In this document: positions 1 through 7,367 of the stretch, one piece after another
Layout: every line of letters starts with the position of its first letter
How positions within the stretch are numbered: position 1 is the stretch's first letter
Assembly (NCBI RefSeq): GCF_001517585.1
Contig: NZ_FBYC01000001.1
Location: 62,001 to 126,000 of the forward strand
Direction: 5' to 3'
Source of the DNA: Roseibaca calidilacus
GTDB taxonomy: Bacteria; Pseudomonadota; Alphaproteobacteria; Rhodobacterales; Rhodobacteraceae
DNA length: 64,000 bases
Position numbers and translations under genes: made by a program
Notes under the pieces: generated by a model
Database searches by the model: none
The model's input: the letters and a program-made list of their open reading frames with translations, nothing else
What the model was told of the DNA's origin: nothing

Positions 1-950
1 ACCGCGTTATCTTGGTGGCAGATCGCGGCCTGCTGAGCTTTGATAACATTCATCACCTGACGGAGATGGCCAATCAGGGTGGGCGCAAGCTGGAATTCAT
101 CCTGGCCGTGCCTGCCAGGCGGTATGGCGAATTGACCGGCACTTTCCGAGAGCTGAACTTCGATGAAGAGGGTTTGGCCGAGGCGCAGTTTGCCGATCAT
201 CGTCTGATCGTTGCTCATGATCCACTGCGCGCAGCTGAGCAAAGTGACAAGCGCCGTGCGCGCATCGCTGAGCTCGAAGCCATGGCCGAGAAAATGGTCA
301 CAAAACTTGATGCACAGGATGATGGGAAAACCGCTCAGGGGCGTCGTGCTTCAGACCGCGGCGCCTACAGCCGCTTCACCCGCGCTGTCGCCGAGGCCGA
401 AATGTTGCGCTTTGTGAAGCCCGACCTGACCGCAGACCGGTTCTCCTGGAGCATTGATGAAGATGCCATTGCCGATGCACAGCTATTCGATGGCAAGCTC
501 GCCCTGATCACCAATGCCCCAGACCTGACACCAACTGAGGCGGTCGAACGCTATCGTTCCCTCGCAGATATTGAACGCGGATTTCGAGGCCTCAAATCCG
601 ATATCGAAATCGCACCAGTGCATCACAGACTGCCAGATCGCATCCGCGCCCATGCATTGATCTGCTTCATGGCCTTAACCCTCTACCGTGTCATGCGCAT
701 ACGCCTGAAGGCCCAAAGACATACCGCCAGCCCGAGCACCGCTCTGAACCTTCTCGCACGCATCCAGAAGCACACTGCCCATATCGGCGATCGCACATTC
801 AACGGAACCAGCAAAACCACACAGGAGCAGCTCGATCTCTTCGAGGCCATGGGCCTCAAAAAGCCCGCCTGACCGGCAGTGTAGTCACACAAACACAATT
901 TCCGTGTGAACAATATCAATCACTTACGCGATTAACTGTCGAACCTGGGA
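1..950 (+). mobile_element. 3' part of an IS1634-like insertion sequence, cut by the window edge
   Basis: The window opens inside a transposase gene, so only the downstream part of the element is present. The non-coding stretch after the transposase stop (873-966) runs up to the 3' end of hemN and presumably contains the terminal inverted repeat. The partner end lies outside the window, so the exact boundary cannot be fixed; the end given is an estimate. Confidence 0.5.
3..872 (+). CDS. IS1634-family transposase, C-terminal part
   Basis: The reading frame is open from the first bases, so the protein is N-terminally truncated only by the window edge. The visible ~289 residues contain the C-terminal half of a DDE transposase. 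The segment YRSLADIERGFRGLKSDIE carries the Y-x2-R-x3-E-x6-K signature that surrounds the catalytic glutamate in IS4/IS1634-type enzymes. The following stretch (HALICFMALTLYRVM) is the usual hydrophobic helix after that motif. A coiled, charged segment in the middle (ERRARIAELEAMAEK-like) is typical of the insertion domain in these long transposases. The frame is undamaged to its TGA stop. Confidence 0.85.
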   Translation, partial: RVILVADRGLLSFDNIHHLTEMANQGGRKLEFILAVPARRYGELTGTFRELNFDEEGLAEAQFADHRLIVAHDPLRAAEQSDKRRARIAELEAMAEKMVTKLDAQDDGKTAQGRRASDRGAYSRFTRAVAEAEMLRFVKPDLTADRFSWSIDEDAIADAQLFDGKLALITNAPDLTPTEAVERYRSLADIERGFRGLKSDIEIAPVHHRLPDRIRAHALICFMALTLYRVMRIRLKAQRHTASPSTALNLLARIQKHTAHIGDRTFNGTSKTTQEQLDLFEAMGLKKPA

Positions 951-966
951 TTCCTGACGTGCTGGC

Positions 967-2316
967 TCAGACCGCAACAGAATGCCGGGCGGTGCTTTGC
1001 GCCAGATAGGTGTCGAACGCAGCCGCCGCAAGCCGCACCAAGGGGCGGCCTCGTTCTGTCATGGCCACCTGCCCGCCCGTGACAGAGACAAGGCCATCCG
1101 CCTGCATCTCGGCAAGCGCGTCGGCTGCATCGTGCCACCAACCGGCAGGGGCACCATATTTTGCGCCAATGATATCGGCATCGACATGCCCGTCGCACAT
1201 CAGCCGCTCAATGACTGCGCCGCGCAGCCGGTCCTCGTCGATAAAGGCCCGGCCCTTGGCAACGGGCAGATGACCCGCGTCGACCGCGCGCGCCCATGCA
1301 CCGGTTTCGGCAATGTTCTGCAAATAGCCGGCAGGTGTGCGCCCGATAGATGTGGCACCCATCCCGAGCAGCGTCTCTGCCTGATCGGTCGTGTAGCCCT
1401 GAAAGTTGCGGCGCAACCGCCCCTCACGCGCTGCGCGGGCCAAATCGTCCTCGGGCAGCGCGAAATGGTCCAGCCCGATGGCGACATAGCCTTCTGCGGC
1501 CAGTGCCTCTGCGGCTGCGCTGGCTTGGGCGGCGCGCTCCTCTGCGCCGGGCAGGGCGCTTTCTTCGATCATGCGCTGGTTCTTGGCCATCCATGGCACA
1601 TGGGCATAGCCGAACAGCGCCACCCGGTCGGGGCGCATGTCAGCACTTAGCTTCACGGTTTCGATCAGGCTTTCGACGGTCTGGTGGGGCAGGCCATAGA
1701 TCAGGTCGAAATTGATGCCTGCAACACCTCCGGCGCGCAAATCTTCGACCGACCTGCGCACCATTGCGGGCGGCTGAACCCGGTTGATGGCCTGTTGCAC
1801 CTTGAGGTCGAACTCCTGCACGCCAAAGCTTGCGCGGGTAAAACCCAGCGCGCCAATGCGCGCGGCCATCTCTGGCGTCAATGTGCGCGGATCGCTTTCA
1901 ATTGCAATCTCGGCATTTTCGGTGAAATCCCACCGCGTCCGGACCTTGGCCATCAGGGCTGCCAGATCATCGGGTGAGAGCGCAGTTGGTGTGCCCCCGC
2001 CCCAATGCAGATGCGAAACTTTCATCCGACCGGGCAGCGCATCGGCGGTGAGCGCGATTTCCTTGCCCAGACTGCGCGCATAGTCCGCAACAGGGTCATA
2101 TCGCGCGGCCAGCTTCATGTTGCAGCCGCAATACCAGCACATCTGCCGACAAAACGGCACATGCAAATAAAGCGAAATCGGCTCAGAAGGGTCCAGCGCC
2201 GCCAGCCAATCGCGGTAGCAGGCTTCATCGACATCTTTGCTGAAATGCGGTGCCGTCGGATAGCTGGTATAGCGCGGAGAGGCCCGCCGAGCGTAGCGGT
2301 CGATAACAGGGTCCAT
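967..2316 (-). CDS. hemN: oxygen-independent coproporphyrinogen III oxidase
   Basis: This radical-SAM enzyme oxidatively decarboxylates coproporphyrinogen III to protoporphyrinogen IX without oxygen, in the cytoplasm, as part of haem and bacteriochlorophyll synthesis. From the chosen start (MDPVIDRYARR) the protein is 449 residues, the normal HemN length. The 4Fe-4S/SAM motif CxxxCxxCxC is at C56, C60, C63 and C65 (FCRQMCWYCGC), followed by the glycine-rich GGGTPT motif. The start at 2316 is preferred over an in-frame ATG 33 bases upstream because it is preceded by GGAAAG. The divergently oriented upstream region carries an Fnr-type box (2420-2433), which fits anaerobic induction. Confidence 0.93.
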   Translation of the reverse strand: MDPVIDRYARRASPRYTSYPTAPHFSKDVDEACYRDWLAALDPSEPISLYLHVPFCRQMCWYCGCNMKLAARYDPVADYARSLGKEIALTADALPGRMKVSHLHWGGGTPTALSPDDLAALMAKVRTRWDFTENAEIAIESDPRTLTPEMAARIGALGFTRASFGVQEFDLKVQQAINRVQPPAMVRRSVEDLRAGGVAGINFDLIYGLPHQTVESLIETVKLSADMRPDRVALFGYAHVPWMAKNQRMIEESALPGAEERAAQASAAAEALAAEGYVAIGLDHFALPEDDLARAAREGRLRRNFQGYTTDQAETLLGMGATSIGRTPAGYLQNIAETGAWARAVDAGHLPVAKGRAFIDEDRLRGAVIERLMCDGHVDADIIGAKYGAPAGWWHDAADALAEMQADGLVSVTGGQVAMTERGRPLVRLAAAAFDTYLAQSTARHSVAV

Positions 2317-2419
2317 GGGATCAGCTTTCCGAACGGGTAATAAGAGCAACCGAGGCGGCCTAAGTAGTCAGGCAACACCAAAGTTGCCGCCAACCTAAAG
2401 CAGCGTCGGTCAGCCTTCA

Positions 2420-2433
2420 TTGACATGCATCAA
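2420..2433. promoter_or_regulatory. FNR/FnrL-type binding box upstream of hemN
   Basis: The sequence TTGACATGCATCAA matches the FNR-family consensus TTGAY-N4-RTCAA with perfect half-sites. Its centre lies about 110 bases upstream of the hemN start. FnrL control of hemN/hemZ is established in Rhodobacter; that this particular box is used is inferred. It also sits about 100 bases upstream of the divergent small gene at 2530. Confidence 0.75.
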
Positions 2434-2529
2434 ACCCGTCACGCGGAGCCAGTGCAGGCTTCACCGGTGCATTGCCAATTGACATGGCGGGCGGGTGCAA
2501 CATCTAGCTAGCGCAGCGGAAATAGCGCG

Positions 2530-2748
2530 ATGATGATGCGACAACACACTCTCGATCCTGCAACGATCAGCGAAATCGTCGAAATGGCCTTGAGTGATAA
2601 GGTCAGCTTTGACGAAATTCGCGCCCAGCATGGGCTTGCTCCGGATCAGGTTCAGGCCCTGATGCGTCGCAATCTGAAACCGGGCAGCTACCGTGCATGG
2701 CGCAGGCGCGTGCGGCAATTTTCGGACAGGCGCGAGAGGTATAAATGA
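2530..2748 (+). CDS. small DUF2805 / TIGR03643 family protein
   Basis: This 72-residue basic protein matches the small conserved family whose members combine an EIVEMAL-type helix with the ending LMRRNLKPGSYRAWRRRV. It has no known reaction. The first part (residues 8-48) looks like a helix-turn-helix or short helical bundle, and the tail is strongly basic, so nucleic-acid binding is possible but unproven. Three consecutive ATG codons open the gene. Its stop overlaps the start of the next gene (ATGA), so the two are translationally coupled. The pair is divergent from hemN and shares the control region containing the Fnr-type box. Confidence 0.75.
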   Translation: MMMRQHTLDPATISEIVEMALSDKVSFDEIRAQHGLAPDQVQALMRRNLKPGSYRAWRRRVRQFSDRRERYK

Positions 2749-3314
2749 CGCAAGATCCCTTTGTTTGGGCGCAGTCGCTGGACACGCTGTTCGAACAGGT
2801 CTGGAGCAGGCTTTCGCGTGGTGTCCGTGATCGTCACGCCCCGGCACGTCATCCGACGCTGGCCACGGTTTCGACCGACGGTCGCCCGCAACTGCGCACA
2901 GTGGTGTTGCGTGGGGCGGAAAAAGCGGACGGAACCTTGCGTGTCTACACCGATATGCATTCGCACAAGGTTGCAGAGTTGCAGGCAACGCCCTTTGCCG
3001 CGCTGCATATCTGGGACAGCAGCGCGCATTTGCAGATACGTCTTGCCACCTTGGTGACAATCCTGACAGGGGCAGAGGTGGCGGAACTCTGGCACCAGTT
3101 GCCGGATCATGCGCGCTTGGCCTATGGCAGCACGCCTGCACCCGGAACCGCTTTGCCAGCAGCACTTGACTACAGCAAAACCCCCGACCCGACCGCATTT
3201 GCGGTGCTGCACCTGACAATCGACAGTATGGACGTGGTTCATCTTGGGCCAAATCATCGTCGTGCCGCGTTCCGCCGCGAAGATGATTGGGCTGGTCAGT
3301 GGCTGGCCCCGTGA
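2745..3314 (+). CDS. pyridoxamine 5'-phosphate oxidase-like FMN-binding protein
   Basis: This 189-residue protein has the split-barrel flavin-binding fold of the Alr4036-type PNPOx-like family. The core pattern is HPTLATVSTDGRPQLRTVVLR followed by TDMHSHKVAELQATPFAALHIWD, in which conserved Arg/Thr and Ser/Lys residues usually contact FMN phosphate. The C-terminal WxxxRREDDWAGQWLAP-like end is also typical. Members are often annotated as general stress proteins or pyridoxamine phosphate oxidase homologues; true PNPOx activity is not implied. It overlaps the DUF2805 gene by four bases. Confidence 0.75.
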   Translation: MTQDPFVWAQSLDTLFEQVWSRLSRGVRDRHAPARHPTLATVSTDGRPQLRTVVLRGAEKADGTLRVYTDMHSHKVAELQATPFAALHIWDSSAHLQIRLATLVTILTGAEVAELWHQLPDHARLAYGSTPAPGTALPAALDYSKTPDPTAFAVLHLTIDSMDVVHLGPNHRRAAFRREDDWAGQWLAP

Positions 3315-3450
3315 CAGCTTGGGCAAGCCACAAAGGGCAGTCCAAAACGGTCGATCTTGGCCCTAGCAGAGGTCTGCAACTTGATGCGCGACAGACCAGT
3401 CGGGTTTTTGCGATCCCGGGGTGAATTCACTGCGCGCATCTTGGTATGCG

Positions 3451-3849
3451 TTAGGTCTGGTCTGGTTCTTGGTCGTCCAGTTCCAGACGATCCGCGATGT
3501 CCGGCGCGATCAGCCCGGCATGTAGCGCAAGCAAGATCAGCTTTGCGTCGAAACTGTTGCCCGCCTCAAGCGCGGCATCGACACGTTCGTCGGTGCGCGC
3601 CGTTATTTCCCCACCGTTGCTGTCCGTGAATTGGTCATGCCCTAGGATACAATAGGCCAGAAGGGCTGCGGATTTCCCAAAATCTGTGCCCTGAGGCGCT
3701 GTTCCGGCGTGTTTCCGCGTCAGTTCTATGACCGTCAGCTTCACCGGCTCTGGCACCAGCAGGGGGTGCAACCCTGCGGCCCGAAATGCATCATCCAGCC
3801 TGCGCATGGCAGTGGACCGCCCAAGGAACATGTCGAAAAACCGGATCAT
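3451..3849 (-). CDS. conserved protein of unknown function
   Basis: This 132-residue acidic, soluble protein begins MIRFFDMFLGRSTAMRRLDDAF; an in-frame ATG 36 bases upstream (3885) is possible. No Shine-Dalgarno sequence clearly decides between them. It contains a hydrophobic helix (SAALLAYCILG) and a repetitive helical tail (AALEAGNSFDAKLILLALHAGLI). No catalytic motif or membrane segment is visible. I do not recognise a named family. Neighbouring genes are unrelated, so context gives no function. Confidence 0.6.
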   Translation of the reverse strand: MIRFFDMFLGRSTAMRRLDDAFRAAGLHPLLVPEPVKLTVIELTRKHAGTAPQGTDFGKSAALLAYCILGHDQFTDSNGGEITARTDERVDAALEAGNSFDAKLILLALHAGLIAPDIADRLELDDQEPDQT

Positions 3850-3885
3850 GCCGGGTGCAGTATCAGGTCTTGCACGAACTGGCAT

Positions 3886-4184
3886 CTGAAATCCGAATCG
3901 CGGCTTGTTCAGCGCTGATCTGTCTACGACTCGCCAAAGATTACATCGAGGTTCCGAGGCGGGGCAGCCGGGGCGAAAGACGCATAAAATCTGAAGAAAG
4001 AGCCATTGTGTGGCCGCAATGTGGCCGCGCGATGGCGTGACCGATCATGCCAAATCCCGAGCGGTTGAGGGTGGGTCTCGACCGGGTTGGGGCCAGTAGG
4101 CCCGCTGTCAAACTCGGGATATCTGACATGCAAATTAAATTTCCCCCGCTGCGGCGGGTTTTGAACCTATTGCCATCGTGTTTC
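3886..4184. other. intergenic stretch with inverted repeats and a hairpin
   Basis: No convincing gene is present in these ~300 bases. An inverted repeat ATCCCGAG (4055-4062) / CTCGGGAT (about 4113-4120) flanks a GC-rich spacer. A short hairpin CCCGC-TGCG-GCGGG followed by TTTT lies at 4145-4162 and could terminate transcription from the left. It sits immediately before the gene at 4185, which argues against the longer start options of that gene. Confidence 0.4.
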
Positions 4185-4655
4185 ATGGAGCGCGCCAAGG
4201 GCTATCCGCTGCGTGCGGCGACGATCGGTTTGGCCATTCTTGCGCTTTTGCACGGTCCGGCACTGGTCTATGCGCAAGCGGCGCCCGTTAGCGTTATTCA
4301 CAACGATAATGGCGGCAGTCTTGAAGAGCGGCTAGAGATGATCGACCAAATGCGCCGCGCGGGGCAGCGTGTTGAAATCCGCGGCAGATGTGCTTCTGCC
4401 TGCACCATGTTTCTGGGCTTGCCAAACGCGTGTGTTGCCCGGACGGCGCGACTTGGTTTTCATGGTCCATCATCGCAATTCTACGGGATCTCTTTGGCCC
4501 CAAGGGAATTCGAATATTGGTCGCGGGTCATGGCAGACCATTATCCGTCTGCAATTCGCACTTGGTTCATGCGCACGGCGCGCTTTACCACGATGGATAC
4601 CATCACAATCACCGGCGCAGAGGCGATTCGCCTTGGCGCACGGGCTTGCGCCTAA
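4185..4655 (+). CDS. putative periplasmic ClpP-like (COG3904-type) protein
   Basis: The proposed start gives 156 residues opening with a clear signal peptide (MERAKGYPLRAATIGLAILA, hydrophobic to about residue 27, then AQA cleavage). The reading frame is open to 4047, so longer forms are possible. The mature part contains IDQMRRAGQRVEIRGRCASACTMFLG followed by a lone C and then ARLGFHGPS. This resembles the ClpP/crotonase-like proteins in which the serine of CASACT sits at the nucleophile position. Two extra cysteines (in NACVART and at the C-terminus) could form a disulfide in the periplasm. Proteolytic activity is not established for this group. Confidence 0.6.
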   Translation: MERAKGYPLRAATIGLAILALLHGPALVYAQAAPVSVIHNDNGGSLEERLEMIDQMRRAGQRVEIRGRCASACTMFLGLPNACVARTARLGFHGPSSQFYGISLAPREFEYWSRVMADHYPSAIRTWFMRTARFTTMDTITITGAEAIRLGARACA

Positions 4656-4801
4656 GGCTAAACCAAGCAGGCGCGCGGCTGGCCGCGCAGGGCGCGACCA
4701 GCCGTTGAATTGCGACGGTTCTGGTGGTGGCGCATGGGTGGCACGCAAAGTGGGGCGGTGCTGAGCGCGGCGTGATGCCGCCCACAGAACCTGCCACCAC
4801 G

Positions 4802-5506
4802 TCACAGCGGGCCAGTGTCACGCTCGCTCTGCTCATCCGCGCCCATTAGTCCGGCATCGCGCAATTGCCGCAACCGGATACGATGCGCCGCTTCGATATG
4901 GTCGCGCATCCGCGTTTCGGCCAAAGCGCCGTCGCGCAGTTCCAGCGCCTGTAGCAAGGCGGCGTGTTCTTGGGCGGCTGCGGCGCTGCGGGCCGGATCA
5001 TGCAAGGTAGAGGGGCCAAGAATAAGCAATGTGCGCGCCATGCTGCCGATGGCGCGTTTCAGGTAACGGTTCTTGGCTGCATTTATCAGGGCAGCGTGAA
5101 ACTGGCGGTTCAGTCGTGCCGTCTCTGCCGGGGCGTCGCTTTGTATCATCTCGGCGTTGATCTCTGCCAATTCGCGCAATTCCAGATCCGACGCCGCGCG
5201 CGCGGCCAGACGCGCGGCCGTGCCTTCCAGCACCGCACGCATGTCGTATAGCTCCATCACCTCTGCATAGGTCAGGCGGCGCAGACTGGCCCCTTGACGC
5301 GGCAGATGCTCCACCAGCCCATCAGCTTCCAAGCGGCGGATCGCCTCTCGGATCGGGGTGCGCGACAGGCCAAGCCGCGCGGCCAGTTCGACCTCTCGCA
5401 GGCGGGTGCCCGGCGTAATCTTGCCTTGCCGAATGTCGTTCAGCAACCGGTCATAGGCCGTGTGGCCCTGCGGAAGTTCAGCGATGGGGTCGGCGGGTTT
5501 AGACAT
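4802..5506 (-). CDS. GntR-family transcriptional regulator, FadR/FCD subfamily
   Basis: This 234-residue regulator has an N-terminal winged helix (residues ~20-85, with LAARLGLSRTPIREAIRRLEADGLVEHLPRQG) and an all-helical FCD ligand domain (~95-220). The FCD metal-site residues are visible as D/R in YDMRAVLE and the histidines in RQFHAAL and RDHIEAAH. FCD regulators usually respond to organic acids. It is divergent from the AbrB-type membrane protein at 5595, and direct repeats lie between them. It probably controls that gene and itself. The start chosen is the ATG of MSKPADP; an upstream in-frame ATG at 5560 would overlap the likely operator. Confidence 0.88.
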   Translation of the reverse strand: MSKPADPIAELPQGHTAYDRLLNDIRQGKITPGTRLREVELAARLGLSRTPIREAIRRLEADGLVEHLPRQGASLRRLTYAEVMELYDMRAVLEGTAARLAARAASDLELRELAEINAEMIQSDAPAETARLNRQFHAALINAAKNRYLKRAIGSMARTLLILGPSTLHDPARSAAAAQEHAALLQALELRDGALAETRMRDHIEAAHRIRLRQLRDAGLMGADEQSERDTGPL

Positions 5507-5540
5507 GGCGGCCCAAATGACTGGCGTGATGGCCCTGATA

Positions 5541-5578
5541 TTGCATACACATGGATACAAGAGTATTCAATACAAGAA
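5541..5578 (+). promoter_or_regulatory. putative promoter and GntR operator for the AbrB-type gene
   Basis: A possible -35 (TTGCAT, 5541-5546) and -10 (TATTCA, 5564-5569) are separated by 17 bases. Overlapping them are two direct repeats, GATACAAGA (5554-5562) and AATACAAGA (5570-5578), spaced 16 bases apart. Their place between the divergent GntR gene and its presumed target makes them good operator candidates. The assignment is by inspection only. Confidence 0.45.
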
Positions 5579-5594
5579 CTGTAAAGGAATCGTC

Positions 5595-6626
5595 ATGCTG
5601 ACCCGCGCCCGTTTGCAGACCTTCGTCATTGCCATGCTGGGTGTCTTGGCGTTTCACATGCTTGAATTGCCTTTGCCGTTCCTGTTCGGGCCAATGTTTG
5701 CCTGCCTTGGTGCCGCGCTTGCCGGCATTCGGATGCAGGGCGCAGGTCAGATCTCTGTCGCCGCGCGCACCGTGCTGGGCGTGGCTGTAGGCGCGTCCAT
5801 CACCCCGACCATTCTGGGGCAGGTGCCGCTTATGGCGTTTACGCTGGCGCTGGTGCCTATCTATGTGGTGCTGATCGGGCTGGTGGGCGTGCCGTTCTTT
5901 CAGCGCATTTGCGGGTTCGACCGCGTGACCAGCTATTACGCCGCCATGCCGGGCGGGTTTCAGGACATGGTCTTGTTCGGGCAAGAGGCAGGCGGCGACC
6001 CGCGCGCCCTGTCGTTAATTCATGCCACGCGTGTTTTGGTGATCGTCAGCCTTGCACCGCTGCTTCTGGCGGGGCCGTTCGGCGTGGGGCTGGACCACCC
6101 AATCGGCGCTCCGGCCCGTGACCTTCCCGTGGCCGAAATGGCCATTATGGTCGTCATTGCCCTGATCGGCTGGAAAGGCGGGCAGCGCCTTGGCTTGTTC
6201 GGGGCGGCCATCCTTGGGCCGATGATACTGGCTGCGGCCCTGTCGCTGACCGATATCTTGCACCACCGCCCCCCGGCAGAGGCGATCATGGCGGCCCAAT
6301 TCTTCATTGGCATGGGCATTGGTATGCAGTTTCGCGGCGTGACCTTGCACGAATTGCGCAAGGATGTGGCGGCTGGAGCGGCCTTCGCGGTTATTCTTGC
6401 GGTGCTGGCAACCGGGTTCACGCTGGCGGCCCATCGGTTGGGCGGCGCGCCGATCCTTGATGCGTTCCTGTCCTTCGCCCCCGGCGGGCAGGCAGAGATG
6501 ACGGTTCTGGCCATTGTCGTTGGGGCAGACCTTGGTTTCGTGGTCATTCATCACCTGATGCGGCTGGTCGTCGTGATAACCGGCGCGCCCATCGTGGCGC
6601 GGCTGATCTGGGGGAAATCGGCGTAG
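5595..6626 (+). CDS. AbrB-family (COG3180) integral membrane protein
   Basis: This 343-residue protein is almost entirely hydrophobic, with about ten membrane segments arranged as an internal duplication. The repeated element is LPFLFGPM...G near residue 30 and its counterpart in the second half. The motif YYAAMPGGFQDMVLFGQEAGGD, with its second-half counterpart FLSFAPGGQAEMTVLAIVVGAD, marks the AbrB duplication family, often labelled putative ammonia monooxygenase. Despite that label the family is better regarded as a membrane transporter or regulator of unknown substrate. AAGGAAT precedes the start. It is divergent from the GntR regulator, which suggests substrate-controlled expression. Confidence 0.8.
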   Translation: MLTRARLQTFVIAMLGVLAFHMLELPLPFLFGPMFACLGAALAGIRMQGAGQISVAARTVLGVAVGASITPTILGQVPLMAFTLALVPIYVVLIGLVGVPFFQRICGFDRVTSYYAAMPGGFQDMVLFGQEAGGDPRALSLIHATRVLVIVSLAPLLLAGPFGVGLDHPIGAPARDLPVAEMAIMVVIALIGWKGGQRLGLFGAAILGPMILAAALSLTDILHHRPPAEAIMAAQFFIGMGIGMQFRGVTLHELRKDVAAGAAFAVILAVLATGFTLAAHRLGGAPILDAFLSFAPGGQAEMTVLAIVVGADLGFVVIHHLMRLVVVITGAPIVARLIWGKSA

Positions 6627-6659
6627 CCATCGCCATTCTGGATGGTCGCGCCGCGGGGG

Positions 6660-7367
6660 TCAGACCGGCGGTGCAATACCCGCGAGCTTGGCCATATGCC
6701 AGGCAAGGCATTGGTTCGAACTAAGCACCGGCAACCCAATTTCCCGCGACAGCGGGTCGAGTATGCTAAGCGTTCGCAGGTTGGTGCACGACAGGAACAC
6801 CCCATCCAGCGGGGCTTGCTGCATCAGCGCGCGGACTGCACTTGCAATAGATTGTGGCGCAATCCGTGCGACCCGGCTTTCGACCTCTTCACCGAAGGAC
6901 ACGGTCGCGGGCACCGCGATCCCGCCTGCTTCAAACGCCGCGCGGATTGGTTCCGCCACCGGCGCGATATAGGGCGAGACAATCCCGATCCGCCGCAACC
7001 CAAGCGCATGGCACTGCGCCAGCGCAGCCGTCAGCGGGTCGGTGACGGCGTGGGTGGCAATCGTGCCGGATACAAGCTGTCGGACGCGTTCTACACCGAT
7101 CAGCGTGGCCCCCGATGTGCAGGCATAAGCAACCACATCCATCGGCGCGGGCAAAAGGGCCGCGGCGGCAGGTAGCGCGCGTTCCATCTGGGCAATAGTT
7201 TCGGGCGTCAGTTCCGCCCCGGATGGCACCCGGCTGACAAACAGCCGTGCCATATCGGGCGCGAACAGGCGGCGGAAATCCTGCTCTATGGTTTCATCCA
7301 CCTGAAGCACGATAACACCAAGCCGGGGCAGGGTATCTGCCTGCAAGTCATAGGGAAACCGGGTCAT
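6660..7367 (-). CDS. Asp/Glu racemase / maleate isomerase-like enzyme
   Basis: This 235-residue protein belongs to the two-cysteine Asp/Glu racemase superfamily (maleate cis-trans isomerase, arylmalonate decarboxylase and EutA-like branch). The catalytic cysteines are visible as C83 in VAYACTSGATLIG and C194 in GVFLSCTNLRTL. The length fits the maleate-isomerase branch. Its ATG overlaps the stop of the upstream M24 peptidase gene (ATGA), so it is the last gene of a three-gene operon with that peptidase and a PLP lyase. The likely role is isomerising or decarboxylating an intermediate of the same pathway; the substrate cannot be read from the sequence. Confidence 0.8.
   Translation of the reverse strand: MTRFPYDLQADTLPRLGVIVLQVDETIEQDFRRLFAPDMARLFVSRVPSGAELTPETIAQMERALPAAAALLPAPMDVVAYACTSGATLIGVERVRQLVSGTIATHAVTDPLTAALAQCHALGLRRIGIVSPYIAPVAEPIRAAFEAGGIAVPATVSFGEEVESRVARIAPQSIASAVRALMQQAPLDGVFLSCTNLRTLSILDPLSREIGLPVLSSNQCLAWHMAKLAGIAPPV

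Noticed and set aside
2461-3345. Long minus-strand frame opposite the DUF2805 and PNPOx-like genes
   Set aside because: It is arginine-, cysteine- and proline-rich with no recognisable motif, and the opposite strand carries two clear coupled genes. It is a shadow of GC-rich coding sequence.
4128-4180. tRNA-like T-arm (GGTTCAAAACC on the minus strand)
   Set aside because: No acceptor, D-arm or anticodon stem could be assembled around it; a simple terminator-like hairpin explains part of the sequence.
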